Shown: positions 1-6,497 of the stretch, piece by piece | Layout: every line of letters starts with the position of its first letter | Numbering within the stretch: the stretch's first letter is position 1 | DNA from: Lysobacteraceae bacterium | GTDB lineage: Bacteria > Pseudomonadota > Gammaproteobacteria > Steroidobacterales > Steroidobacteraceae | NCBI GenBank assembly: GCA_012516015.1 | Contig: JAAYXG010000335.1 | Location: 1-8,995 of the forward strand | Direction: 5' to 3' | DNA: 8,995 nucleotides | Notes under the pieces: generated by a model | Told to the model about the DNA's origin: nothing | The model's database searches: none | What the model saw: the letters and a program-made list of their open reading frames with translations, nothing else | Program-made: the position numbers and the translations under genes

Positions 1-465
1 CTCCTCTCCGCGGGCGCCTTGCTGCTCCGCGGACTGCGTAATCGCGGAGAGCGGCAGATGCTCGCCGAGCTTCGCGAACAGCGTGCGCTCCTCATCGTCG
101 AGGTGCGCCAAGTACGCGCTCAGAAAGCGATTCCAATCGAGATGGAACAGCCGGAGGGCGGAACGAACGTCGGGCGAGATGGGATCGAGTCGAGCCGCCG
201 CGTAGCGAAGACTTTCGAGCTGATCGTCGAGTCGCCGATGATCGCGTGCGAGCCGCTCCGCGAGAGCGGGCTCGGTCGCTCGGAGCAACGGTGCGACTCG
301 AACGTCCTCCTGTTGCGCGTGGCTTCGTAGCAGATCCGCGAGGCGCTCCAGCTCGGCCCGGATGTCGGAGACTTGTTCGGGCTCCGCTCGGAACAAGCGC
401 TCGGCGAAGTCGAACATTTCGCGGCGGATGAACTTGTGAATGACCGTGAGGGCATTGGGCGGCAT
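1..465 (-). CDS. Hemerythrin-like HHE domain protein (3' end cut by window edge)
   Basis: An open frame runs leftward from ATG at 465 to the window edge, giving 155 codons without a stop. The translation has the four-helix hemerythrin pattern: H10 in IHKFIRREMF, H49-x3-E53, H76 in DHRRLDDQ, H108, and H121-x3-E125 in AHLDDEE. These fit the His/carboxylate ligands of a di-iron centre. The family binds oxygen, nitric oxide or iron, or senses redox state; which applies here cannot be read from sequence. No signal peptide or membrane segment is visible, so the protein is probably cytoplasmic. The start is supported by a GGGAG ribosome site at 473-477, seven bases upstream. The HHE core is complete, so only a short C-terminal tail should be missing. 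The gene diverges from soxR and has a SoxR-type promoter directly upstream, which points to induction by redox-active compounds, superoxide or NO (inference). Confidence 0.85.
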   Translation of the reverse strand, partial: MPPNALTVIHKFIRREMFDFAERLFRAEPEQVSDIRAELERLADLLRSHAQQEDVRVAPLLRATEPALAERLARDHRRLDDQLESLRYAAARLDPISPDVRSALRLFHLDWNRFLSAYLAHLDDEERTLFAKLGEHLPLSAITQSAEQQGARGEE

Positions 466-478
466 GAGGCAGCTCCCT

Positions 479-507
479 GGTACAGCGATTGCCGCGCAAG
501 ATAGAAT
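479..507 (+). promoter_or_regulatory. Possible soxR promoter overlapping the divergent one
   Basis: TAGAAT at 502-507 differs from the consensus -10 at one base. It sits 17 bp after a weak -35 candidate GGTACA (479-484, three of six matches). Transcription would start near 514, inside the SoxR box, giving a leader of about 28 bases. If real, SoxR binding would cover its own start site and repress it. The poor -35 makes this tentative. Confidence 0.35.
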
Positions 508-528
508 TTAAAGTGCACTTGAAGTCAA
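498..528 (-). promoter_or_regulatory. SoxR-dependent promoter of the hemerythrin gene
   Basis: Read leftward, a -35 element TTGACT (523-528) and a -10 element TATCTT (498-503) are separated by 19 bp. That long spacer is the hallmark of promoters activated by MerR-family regulators through DNA distortion. The layout matches the E. coli soxS promoter as I recall it: the palindrome starts in the last bases of the -35 element and fills the spacer. The predicted transcript start, near 491, leaves a leader of about 26 bases containing the GGGAG ribosome site. Confidence 0.8.
507..524. promoter_or_regulatory. SoxR box (operator)
   Basis: This is an 18-bp imperfect palindrome with the perfect core AAGTGCACTT (511-520). 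On the minus strand it reads CTTCAAGTGCACTTTAAA. The E. coli sox box is CCTCAAGTTAACTTGAGG; the shared part is TCAAGTnnACTT, with the outer right arm weaker. It lies between the divergent hemerythrin and soxR genes, ending 17 bp before the soxR start codon, so SoxR bound here could also affect its own gene. Confidence 0.8.
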
Positions 529-541
529 GCCTCGACTTACG

Positions 542-988
542 ATGGATACGCTGACGATCGGACAGCTTTCGCGACGCAGCGGCGTGGCAACGTCCGCCTT
601 GCGGTTTTATGAAGAGAAGGGCCTCATCTACTCGGAGCGGACAACCGCGGGCCACAGGCGCTATCCGCGCGCCATCCTGAGACGCGTCGCCTTCATCGTC
701 TTTGCGCAGCGCGTGGGACTGACGCTGCGGGAGGTAAGGGCCGAGCTGCGCAAGCTCCCGCGGCACGACGTACCGACTCAGGCGGACTGGGCGAAGCTAT
801 CGAGCACGTGGAAGCGCAAGATCGACGAGCGTATCGAGGAGCTGCAACGCATGCGCTCGGGGCTCGAACAGTGCATCGGTTGCGGCTGCCTATCGCTCAA
901 GAAATGTCGGTTCGCGAATCCGAGCGATCGGGCGAGCGCACAGGGCAGCGGCCCGATCGCCTGGACCCGCAAGATGGGGACGATGTGA
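542..988 (+). CDS. soxR: SoxR, redox-sensing MerR-family regulator with [2Fe-2S] cluster
   Basis: The 148-residue product is a MerR-family activator. An N-terminal winged-helix DNA-binding domain (about 4-75) contains SALRFYEEKGLI and GHRRYPR, followed by a dimerisation helix (about 83-110) with KLSSTWKRKIDERI. The cluster-binding motif is C111-x2-C114-x-C116-x5-C122 (CIGCGCLSLKKC), which separates SoxR from other MerR proteins. E. coli SoxR has the same spacing and a similar tail with NPSDR/NPGDR. Oxidation of the cluster by redox-active drugs, superoxide or NO turns the bound protein into an activator. No clear Shine-Dalgarno precedes ATG 542, but the start fits family alignment. No soxS is present; the evident local target is the divergent hemerythrin gene, as expected for non-enteric SoxR, which controls its targets directly. 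Confidence 0.95.
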   Translation: MDTLTIGQLSRRSGVATSALRFYEEKGLIYSERTTAGHRRYPRAILRRVAFIVFAQRVGLTLREVRAELRKLPRHDVPTQADWAKLSSTWKRKIDERIEELQRMRSGLEQCIGCGCLSLKKCRFANPSDRASAQGSGPIAWTRKMGTM

Positions 989-1027
989 TCGTCTTCACAC
1001 AGCATTCATCGCGCCGAAAGTACCTTA

Positions 1028-1056
1028 GCGACGCGCCGCATCGGGGCGCATGTCGC
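1028..1056 (+). other. Hairpin between soxR and the DUF2799 gene
   Basis: GCGACGCGCC (1028-1037) can pair with GGCGC (1045-1049) and GTCGC (1052-1056), with a two-base bulge, giving a 10-bp GC-rich stem and a 7-base loop. No T-run follows, so it is not a typical intrinsic terminator. It ends four bases before the GGAG ribosome site (1060-1063) of the next gene and could slow read-through or affect initiation. Confidence 0.3.
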
Positions 1057-1069
1057 CGCGGAGTGCCGT

Positions 1070-1708
1070 ATGGGCGTTGAACGAACGAGGTTGGCGTCTG
1101 CCGTGTTGCTGATTGCTTCGGTCGCAATCGGCGGCTGCGCCACGATGAGCGAACAGGAATGTCTCACCGTCGATTGGCGCACGATCGGTTACGAAGACGG
1201 CGTGGCGGGATACTCCGGAGATCGTATCGGCCTGCACCGCAAGGCCTGCGCCAAGCATGGCGTGACGCCCGATCTGGCAAGCTACCAGCAAGGTCGCGAG
1301 GCGGGTCTGCGCGAGTATTGCGTGCCGGCGAACGGATTCCGCTTGGGTGCACAAGGCGCGAAATACCACGGTTTGTGTCCTGCGGATCTCGACGGTCCGT
1401 TCACTACCGCCTATGAATCGGGTCACCACCTCTATACTCTGCGTGCTCGCGTCGAGGACGCCGCCTATCGGCTCGGCGCGAAAAGAAGCGAGCTCGAGAG
1501 CATCGAGAAAGACATCGTCCGCCAGTCCGCTTTAGCGGTGAGCAGCGACGCGTCCGCCGACGAACGCGCTCAAGCCGTCGTGGACGTGAAGCGCCTCGCG
1601 GAGCGCTCGGGAAGATTGAAGGAAGAGATTCAGCAGCTCGAACGGGACAAGGCGGTGTTCGAGCGAGATCTCGAAGACTATCGCGCGACGCTGGCTTATA
1701 GGCTGTGA
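1070..1708 (+). CDS. DUF2799 lipoprotein with C-terminal coiled coil
   Basis: The 212-residue product starts with a lipoprotein signal (hydrophobic 8-20, lipobox IGGC, lipidated C23), so it should be anchored in the outer or inner membrane facing the periplasm. Residues about 31-103 carry the DUF2799 pattern: C31...W36..IGYEDG..G...........H56...C60, then SYQQGREAGLREYC84, and GAQGAKYHGLC103. The paired cysteines (31, 60, 84, 103) suggest disulfides. Residues about 125-205 are rich in charged heptads (LESIEKDIV, LKEEIQQLERDKAVFERDLEDY) and probably form a coiled coil. A GGAG site at 1060-1063 supports the ATG. The function of DUF2799 proteins is not established, and the neighbours give no firm clue. 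The gene follows soxR by 81 bp and could be read from it. Confidence 0.85.
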   Translation: MGVERTRLASAVLLIASVAIGGCATMSEQECLTVDWRTIGYEDGVAGYSGDRIGLHRKACAKHGVTPDLASYQQGREAGLREYCVPANGFRLGAQGAKYHGLCPADLDGPFTTAYESGHHLYTLRARVEDAAYRLGAKRSELESIEKDIVRQSALAVSSDASADERAQAVVDVKRLAERSGRLKEEIQQLERDKAVFERDLEDYRATLAYRL

Positions 1709-1959
1709 GCGGACCTTACCGCATCCGACTACTCGTCGGAGCGTGTCGCTTCATCGCTCGCGCCATCGAGCGTCTGTTGCCGTCGTCGGTTTTTCGTTTC
1801 AAAGGCTCTCGAGGCAAAGCCCAGATCCAATCGGTTTTCCGGTTCATTCCCCACCGCGACTAGCGGCTATCAGCGATAGACATCGAGGACGATCCTCGAC
1901 GTAGCTCGTGCGCAGGTTTCTGGCACAATCGCGGAGATCCCATGACACTGGAGTAATAG
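1709..1959. other. Intergenic region with two small hairpins
   Basis: I see no gene here. TCCGAC (1724-1729) pairs with GTCGGA (1735-1740), and CGCTCG (1755-1760) pairs with CGAGCG (1767-1772). A T-rich stretch GGTTTTTCGTTTC (1788-1800) follows 16 bases later, too far for a standard intrinsic terminator. The 3' end of the upstream transcript may lie here. The promoter of the ThuA-domain gene should be in the second half, but no convincing -35/-10 pair is visible. Confidence 0.4.
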
Positions 1960-2724
1960 ATGTACGGGTTCCGCGCTGTGCTCGCGTGTTTGTGTGCGCT
2001 CGGCTGGTCGAATGCGAGCATCGCGCAGCAGTTCGATGTCTTGCTCTTCACGAAAACGGCAGGCTGGCATCACGATGCGATCAACGCCGGCGTGAATGCG
2101 ATCGAGCACTTGGGCAAGAAACATCATTTCAGCGTCTTTTGGACCGAGAATGCCGATCTCGTCTTCAAGGACGAGGTGCTCGCCAAATACGAAGTCGTCG
2201 CGTTCCTGCTCACGACCGGCGATGTATTGAACGATGAGCAGCAGGCCGTGTTCGAGCGGTTCATTCGTTCCGGAAAGGGGTTCGTCGGGGTGCACAGCGC
2301 GAGCGACACCGAGTACGACTGGGATTGGTACACGGCAATGGTCGGTCACATGTTCAAGGGGCATCCCGCGATCCAGACCGCGACGGTCAAGGTCGAGAAC
2401 CCCAACTTCCCGGGCATGGACCGTTTCGCGCCAAGGTTCTTGTTCACGGACGAGTGGTACGAGTTCGACGGCTCACGCTCCAAGAACCTCAGTTATCTGC
2501 TTTCGATCGATGAGTCGACCTACGAGACGACGCCGGTGCGCCGTAAGGAGGCCGAGGCAGCGCCGTTTCATCCGTTGAGCTGGTATCAGGAGTACGATGG
2601 CGGACGAGCGTTCTACACGGCGCTTGGACATGTGCCGGAGTCCTATACCGATGAGAATTTCCTCCACCATCTCTATGGAGGCATCTACTGGGCCGCGACC
2701 GGACGAGGCTTCAAAGCGCAGTGA
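1960..2724 (+). CDS. Secreted ThuA-domain protein (trehalose-utilisation-like)
   Basis: The 254-residue product has a signal peptide (about 1-22, likely cleavage after SIA, before Q23), so it is exported. The rest is one ThuA domain (PF06283, a class I glutamine-amidotransferase-like fold). Recognisable blocks are VLLFTKTAGWHHDAI near the mature N-terminus, FLLTTGDVLNDEQQ, GFVGVHSASDTEYDWDWY, the TDEWYEF segment, and GGRAFYTALGHVPESY with HHLYGGIYW at the C-terminus. No catalytic triad is established for the family. ThuA-domain proteins are linked to sugar metabolism, and secreted ones often accompany carbohydrate enzymes, but none is present here. A GGAG site at 1950-1953 supports ATG 1960. 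The stop lies one base before the methyltransferase start, so the two are probably cotranscribed and translationally coupled. Confidence 0.88.
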   Translation: MYGFRAVLACLCALGWSNASIAQQFDVLLFTKTAGWHHDAINAGVNAIEHLGKKHHFSVFWTENADLVFKDEVLAKYEVVAFLLTTGDVLNDEQQAVFERFIRSGKGFVGVHSASDTEYDWDWYTAMVGHMFKGHPAIQTATVKVENPNFPGMDRFAPRFLFTDEWYEFDGSRSKNLSYLLSIDESTYETTPVRRKEAEAAPFHPLSWYQEYDGGRAFYTALGHVPESYTDENFLHHLYGGIYWAATGRGFKAQ

Positions 2725-2725
2725 A

Positions 2726-3559
2726 ATGCGCGGGCCGCTGCTGACCTCGGAGGTTCACGAGACATTACTAAGGGCTTGCGAGGACGGTGCGATCGAGGTC
2801 GCGTGTTCGCTCGACCTCGATCGCACGCAGACGCGCGTGCGGGTGCGCGCCGGCAGTTGGGAATGGCAGGAACGCTGTTATCCCTACCTGGAGCGGTGCA
2901 AGGACCGCACGATCTACTACTGGTCGGGCGAGCGCTTCGAGCCGGCGGCGCGTTATGCGGGATCGTTGATCAAGCTCGTGCCCACGTCGTGGGGCGCGCC
3001 GACGTTCGAGATCGACGGCATCAAGATGCTGCCCACGCTACGTGTCTCGCCCTACGAGGATGCGCGGGAAAAGGTGTCGCTCGTGCGACCGGCGGGCAAG
3101 CGGGTGCTCGATACGTGCGGCGGTCTCGGCTATTTCGCCGCGTGGTGCCTCGATCTCGGTGCGGCCACCGTCATTTCCTATGAGCGCGACGCGGCGGTGA
3201 TCTGGCTGCGCGGTTTGAATCCCTGGTCTCCGGAAGGTAGCGGCCAGGCGGATGCGCGGTTGAGCCTGATACAGGCGGATGTGCTCGAGCACATCGGATC
3301 TCATCCCGCCGCGTCGTTCGACGTCGTGCTGCACGATCCGCCGCGTTTCGGCATCGCCGGGGATCTCTACTCGCAAGACTTCTACGACGCACTCGCGCGC
3401 GTGCTGAAACGCAAAGGCATGCTGTTCCACTACGTCGGTACGCCCAACAAACTGACGAGCCGCCGCGACGTGCCGACAGAAGTCGCGAGGCGTCTCCAGC
3501 GCGCGGGCTTCAAAACGCGCATGGTCGGCGACGGCGTGCTAGGCGTGAAGGCGAGATGA
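2726..3559 (+). CDS. COG2521-type SAM-dependent methyltransferase
   Basis: The 277-residue product is a class I methyltransferase. After an N-terminal domain (1-about 95) come TFEIDGIKM (93-101), SAM-binding motif I VLDTCGGLGYF (127-137), acidic E153 ending the second strand, LNPW (164-167), acidic D185, and motif IV HDPPRFGIAGDLYSQDFY (203-220), then RVLKRKGMLFHYVG. This order, with N-P-W and the H-D-P-P-R-F / A-G-x-L-Y-S block, matches COG2521, the 'predicted archaeal methyltransferase' group; its substrate is unknown to me. DPPR resembles the N/D-PPY/F catalytic loop of amino-methylating enzymes. The frame is open back to 2597, but ATG 2726 is preferred because it follows the ThuA stop by one base and avoids a 128-base overlap. 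No good ribosome site is visible, in keeping with coupling to the upstream gene. It converges on the YbaN gene with a 16-bp gap. Confidence 0.82.
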   Translation: MRGPLLTSEVHETLLRACEDGAIEVACSLDLDRTQTRVRVRAGSWEWQERCYPYLERCKDRTIYYWSGERFEPAARYAGSLIKLVPTSWGAPTFEIDGIKMLPTLRVSPYEDAREKVSLVRPAGKRVLDTCGGLGYFAAWCLDLGAATVISYERDAAVIWLRGLNPWSPEGSGQADARLSLIQADVLEHIGSHPAASFDVVLHDPPRFGIAGDLYSQDFYDALARVLKRKGMLFHYVGTPNKLTSRRDVPTEVARRLQRAGFKTRMVGDGVLGVKAR

Positions 3560-3575
3560 AGAACGACGCCTTCGG

Positions 3576-3953
3576 CTATTCCTCCGGCCTTCGCCAGAGC
3601 CAAATCGCGACGATCAACATCGCGCCCGGCGCGCCGATCCTTAGCCAGAGCGGGACGGATGCGAACTGAAGCGCGATCGCGCTCGCGAGCATCATCAGGC
3701 TTGCGGCGATCTTCGGTCGGCGCGGTATTGCCCGACGCTCGCGCCAGCGTCGAATGTGCGGTCCGTATTTGTCGTGCGTGAGCAAACGCTGCTCGAGCGT
3801 GGGCCAGCCTTTTCCGCCGGCCCACGCTGCGACGATTAAGAAGGGCACGGTGGGCAGCACCGGCACTGCGATGCCGACGAGGCCGACCAACAGCGCCGCG
3901 AGCGCGCCGGAGCGCCACAGAATGATGTGCGAAAGCCGGAGCATTCCCGCCAT
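3576..3953 (-). CDS. ybaN: YbaN/DUF454 family inner-membrane protein
   Basis: The 125-residue product is a small integral membrane protein. Hydrophobic segments lie at about 17-46, broken by the family signature GLVGIAVPVLPTVPFLIVAAW, and at about 84-98 and 104-120. Between them is a charged cytoplasmic-type loop with HDKYGPHIRRWRERRAIPRRPK (60-81), also typical of DUF454 (YbaN in E. coli). The length is usual for the family. Its role is not known. The start may be ATG 3953 or the codon three residues later (3944); neither has a clear ribosome site. It is convergent with the methyltransferase gene and divergent from the small gene at 4102, so it is probably monocistronic. Confidence 0.88.
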   Translation of the reverse strand: MAGMLRLSHIILWRSGALAALLVGLVGIAVPVLPTVPFLIVAAWAGGKGWPTLEQRLLTHDKYGPHIRRWRERRAIPRRPKIAASLMMLASAIALQFASVPLWLRIGAPGAMLIVAIWLWRRPEE

Positions 3954-4013
3954 TTTATGCCGTGCGGAGAACAGGTGTATCTACTCGGTCGCACCGTGGT
4001 GTCCAGCATCGAA

Positions 4014-4034
4014 ACGACGCGATCTCTGCGTCGT
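4014..4034. repeat. Inverted repeat in divergent promoter region
   Basis: ACGACGC (4014-4020) and GCGTCGT (4028-4034) form a perfect 7-bp inverted repeat with a 7-base spacer, in the 148-bp gap between the leftward ybaN and the rightward gene at 4102. Its position suits a protein-binding operator for either promoter, but I do not recognise the site. Confidence 0.35.
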
Positions 4035-4093
4035 GCTCCGGTTTTCGGGAGAATCGTTCGCGCACGGCGGATATTTGGCGCGGGAATCGCGTT

Positions 4094-4116
4094 ACGTGAG
4101 TATGCAAGACTCACGT
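4094..4116 (+). repeat. Hairpin enclosing the start codon of the 4102 gene
   Basis: ACGTGAGT (4094-4101) and ACTCACGT (4109-4116) are a perfect 8-bp inverted repeat. A G-T and a T-A pair can extend the stem to 10 bp. The 7-base loop ATGCAAG begins with the proposed start codon. In RNA this would present the ATG in a loop and bury the only weak ribosome-site-like bases (GTGAG) in the stem. As DNA it could be an operator. Confidence 0.5.
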
Positions 4117-4485
4117 GAACCCGCCGCGCTGCGCGCGGCGCTGCAATACGTCCTCTCGAGCGAAATGCCCTCGGAGCACAAGACGGTTCTGATCGAGGCG
4201 CTCACGCGTGCGCTCCGTGCGGAGGACTCAGCGCGCACGGCGCGCGAAGCCGCGGCAAGCGCGCGATCCGAGTGGAGCGCTGGCGAGGTTCGGGTGCTCG
4301 AGCAGCGCCTCGCTGGCAGGGTGGCGAAAAGCTGGCAGGATGCCGATGAGCAACTTTTGCAGCTCGCCGGCGAGCTGCAGCGAACCGTGGAGGACGTCCG
4401 CGACAAGGCGCTCGAAGTGGGTGTCGGCGCCGGGGTCGATTATCGGCTCGCGAAAAAGCGCAAAGCTTCGGAAGAGGATCGATAA
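4102..4485 (+). CDS. Conserved-looking small charged protein of unknown function
   Basis: I do not recognise this 127-residue product. It is rich in Ala, Arg and Glu and looks mostly helical: ALTRALRAEDSARTAREAA (about 33-51) and EQLLQLAGELQRTVEDVRDK (about 90-110) have heptad-like spacing, followed by a glycine-rich turn (LEVGVGAGVDYRL) and a basic-acidic tail (KKRKASEEDR). There is no signal peptide or membrane segment. G/C-ending codons dominate, as in neighbouring genes, so it is likely real. The frame is open further upstream, overlapping ybaN antisense, but ATG 4102 (or GTG 4096) is the plausible start; M22 (4165) is an alternative if the hairpin at the start is only regulatory. It precedes pncB by 94 bp in the same direction and may share its transcript. 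Confidence 0.6.
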   Translation: MQDSREPAALRAALQYVLSSEMPSEHKTVLIEALTRALRAEDSARTAREAAASARSEWSAGEVRVLEQRLAGRVAKSWQDADEQLLQLAGELQRTVEDVRDKALEVGVGAGVDYRLAKKRKASEEDR

Positions 4486-4521
4486 AGGCGCGGGCCGCGC
4501 AACTTTTCGTTCCGATTCGTC

Positions 4522-4541
4522 CCGAGTCTCGAGGAACTCGG
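4522..4541 (+). other. Small hairpin upstream of pncB
   Basis: CCGAGT (4522-4527) pairs with ACTCGG (4536-4541) around an 8-base loop in the 94-bp gap before pncB. No T-run follows, so this is not a convincing terminator. It could be an operator half-site pair or chance in GC-rich DNA. Confidence 0.25.
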
Positions 4542-4579
4542 TAACATTCGAATTCCTGGCAGGCCGTAGTCTACCGATC

Positions 4580-5932
4580 ATGAGCCACGATCGAGCCGCG
4601 CTGTTCACCGACCTCTATGAGCTCAAGATGCTCGAAGCCTATCTCCGAGAGGGGATGACGGAAGAGGCGGTCTTTACCGTTTTCGTGCGGAGGCTGCCTC
4701 CGAGCCGCAACTTCCTCCTCGCCTGCGGGCTCGAGATCGTGCTCGACTATTTGGAAAATTTGCGATTCGACGACGCGGAGATCGAGTATCTCGCTTCGCT
4801 CGGCCACTTCTCCCGGCCTTTGCTCGACTCGTTGCGCACGTTTCGCTTTCGAGGAGAAGTGCGCGCCGTCGCGGAGGGCACGCCCGTCTTCGCAAACGAG
4901 CCCATTCTCGAGATCCGAGCGCCGATCGCGCAGGCGCAAATCGTCGAAACGTTCGTCACGAATCAGATTCATCTGCAAACGCTGCTCGCCTCCAAAGCGA
5001 TTCGCGTGGTGCTCGCGGGGCGAGGCAGGCCCATCGTCGATTTCGGAGCTCGGCGTATGCACGGGATCGATGCCGCAATGAAAGCTGCGCGCGCGTTCTA
5101 TATCGCGGGTGTCGAATCGACCTCGAACGTGGCCGCGGGGCAGCGCTACGGTCTACCGGTCGCCGGCACGATGGCGCACAGCTATGTCCAAGCGCACGAC
5201 GACGAGCGCGCGGCGTTTCGTGCGTTCGCCGACACGTATCCGGATACGACTCTGCTCGTGGATACCTACGATACGCTCGAAGGCGTTCGCCACGTGATCG
5301 CGCTCGCACGCGAGTTGGGCGAGTCGTTCAAAGTCGCGGCCGTGCGACTCGACTCCGGCGATCTCGGCGAGCTCGCGCGCCAGAGTCGCAAGCTCCTCGA
5401 CGCCGCGGGACTCGAGCGCGTCAAGATCTTCGCGAGCGGCGGCCTCGACGAGCACGTCGTCGCGAAGCTGGTCGACGAAGCGCCGATCGACGCGTTCGGA
5501 GTCGGGACCAGCATGGGCGTGTCGGCGGACAAGCCCGATCTCGACATCGTCTATAAGTTGGCGGAATATGCCGGGCGCGGTCGATTGAAGCTCGCGGCGG
5601 ACAAGCCCGTGCTCCCGGGTGCGAAGCAGGTCTTTCGTTTCGAGGAGGGCGGCGTTGCCGTGCGGGACGTGATTGCGCGTGCCGACGAGCGATCCGCGGG
5701 CAGACCGCTGCTCGAGTGCGTCATGCGCGAGGGTCGACGACTCGATTCGGCGCGCCGCACATTGCAGCAAGCACGCGACCATGCGCGCGCGGAGATCGAG
5801 CGGTTGCCCGCTCCGTTGCGCGCGCTCGAGCCGGTACCGCACCCATATCCCGTCGAAGTGAGCTCGGCGCTTTCGCAGTACCAACGAGAGCTGCAGCTCG
5901 ACATCGACCATCGATCGAGGGGTACTCAATGA
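4580..5932 (+). CDS. pncB: Nicotinate phosphoribosyltransferase
   Basis: The 450-residue cytoplasmic enzyme joins nicotinate and PRPP to make nicotinate mononucleotide with ATP hydrolysis, the entry step of the Preiss-Handler route to NAD. Visible landmarks are TDLYELKM (10-17), NQIHLQTLLASKA, VDFGARRMHGIDAA (starting at 153), STSNVAAGQRYGLPVAGTMAHSYV with H200 in the GT-x-A-H-S position expected for the phosphorylated histidine, RLDSGDLG (256-263), FASGGLDE, and FGVGTSMGVSADKPDLDIVYK in the phosphate-binding barrel region. The length fits the bacterial group. ATG 4580 is chosen because the family starts near TDLYELKM; the frame stays open back to 4208, but that part overlaps the previous gene out of frame. 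No strong ribosome site is visible. The stop overlaps the pncA start as ATGA. I saw no recognisable NrtR, NadR or NiaR site upstream. Confidence 0.95.
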   Translation: MSHDRAALFTDLYELKMLEAYLREGMTEEAVFTVFVRRLPPSRNFLLACGLEIVLDYLENLRFDDAEIEYLASLGHFSRPLLDSLRTFRFRGEVRAVAEGTPVFANEPILEIRAPIAQAQIVETFVTNQIHLQTLLASKAIRVVLAGRGRPIVDFGARRMHGIDAAMKAARAFYIAGVESTSNVAAGQRYGLPVAGTMAHSYVQAHDDERAAFRAFADTYPDTTLLVDTYDTLEGVRHVIALARELGESFKVAAVRLDSGDLGELARQSRKLLDAAGLERVKIFASGGLDEHVVAKLVDEAPIDAFGVGTSMGVSADKPDLDIVYKLAEYAGRGRLKLAADKPVLPGAKQVFRFEEGGVAVRDVIARADERSAGRPLLECVMREGRRLDSARRTLQQARDHARAEIERLPAPLRALEPVPHPYPVEVSSALSQYQRELQLDIDHRSRGTQ

Positions 5933-6492
5933 CCACGACGACTCGCATGCAAGCCGGCGATGCACTGCTCATCGTCGACGTTCAGAACGATTTCTGCCCG
6001 GGCGGCGCGCTGCCCATCGCAGAAGGCGACCGCGTCGTGCCCGTGCTCAACGATTGGATCGCCGCCGCGAAGGCGGCGGGCGTGCCGGTGTACGCGTCGC
6101 GCGACTGGCATCCGGAAGGGCACATCAGCTTCAAGGAAAGCGGCGGGCCCTGGCCGCCCCACTGCGTGCAAGACACGGAGGGCGCGCGGTTCCGCAGCGA
6201 CCTCGAGCTTCCGCCCACGACGATCAAGGTGACGAAGGGGACGCGGTTCGACCGCGATCAGAACTCGGCCTTCGACGGCACCGGGCTCGAGCATCACCTG
6301 CGCAAGCAGGGCATTCGCCATCTATACGTCGGCGGGCTCGCGCAAGACGTCTGCGTGCTCGCGAGCGTGCTCGATGCACGCAAGGCCGGCTTCGACGTCA
6401 CCGTCATCTCCGATGCCACGCGCGGCGTCACGCCCGAAGGTTGCGCCGCGGCGGACAAGCAGATGCGAGAGGCGGGGGCGAGATTTGTGTAG
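5929..6492 (+). CDS. pncA: Nicotinamidase
   Basis: The 187-residue isochorismatase-fold hydrolase deamidates nicotinamide to nicotinate and ammonia, feeding the PncB step. The catalytic triad is D17 (LLIVDVQNDFCPGG), K103 (VTKGT) and C142 (GGLAQDVCVLAS). Metal ligands D59 and H61 (RDWHPEGH) and H78 (WPPHCVQ) are all in place. GLAQDVCV replaces the common GLATDYCV, two changes next to the nucleophile that should not remove activity. A strong GAGGGG ribosome site at 5917-5922 sits six bases before ATG 5929, which overlaps the pncB stop by 4 bases, so the pair is one operon. The protein ends at GARFV, a few residues earlier than I would expect for the family; the TAG stop sits at the edge of the repeat island that follows, so the tail may have been trimmed by it (inference). 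Confidence 0.95.
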   Translation: MTTTTRMQAGDALLIVDVQNDFCPGGALPIAEGDRVVPVLNDWIAAAKAAGVPVYASRDWHPEGHISFKESGGPWPPHCVQDTEGARFRSDLELPPTTIKVTKGTRFDRDQNSAFDGTGLEHHLRKQGIRHLYVGGLAQDVCVLASVLDARKAGFDVTVISDATRGVTPEGCAAADKQMREAGARFV

Positions 6493-6497
6493 CAGAG

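Noticed and set aside
92..766. Leftward open frame of 224 codons spanning the hemerythrin gene start and soxR
   Set aside because: Covers the divergent promoter and most of soxR in a wrong frame; Arg/Ser/Pro-rich low-complexity translation.
2597..2725. Earlier methyltransferase start overlapping the ThuA gene
   Set aside because: Would overlap the ThuA coding region by 128 bases; the extra residues are not part of the family, and ATG 2726 sits one base after the ThuA stop.
5153..5965. Leftward open frame of 270 codons opposite pncB
   Set aside because: Antisense to a well-conserved nicotinate phosphoribosyltransferase, with no family match or ribosome site seen.
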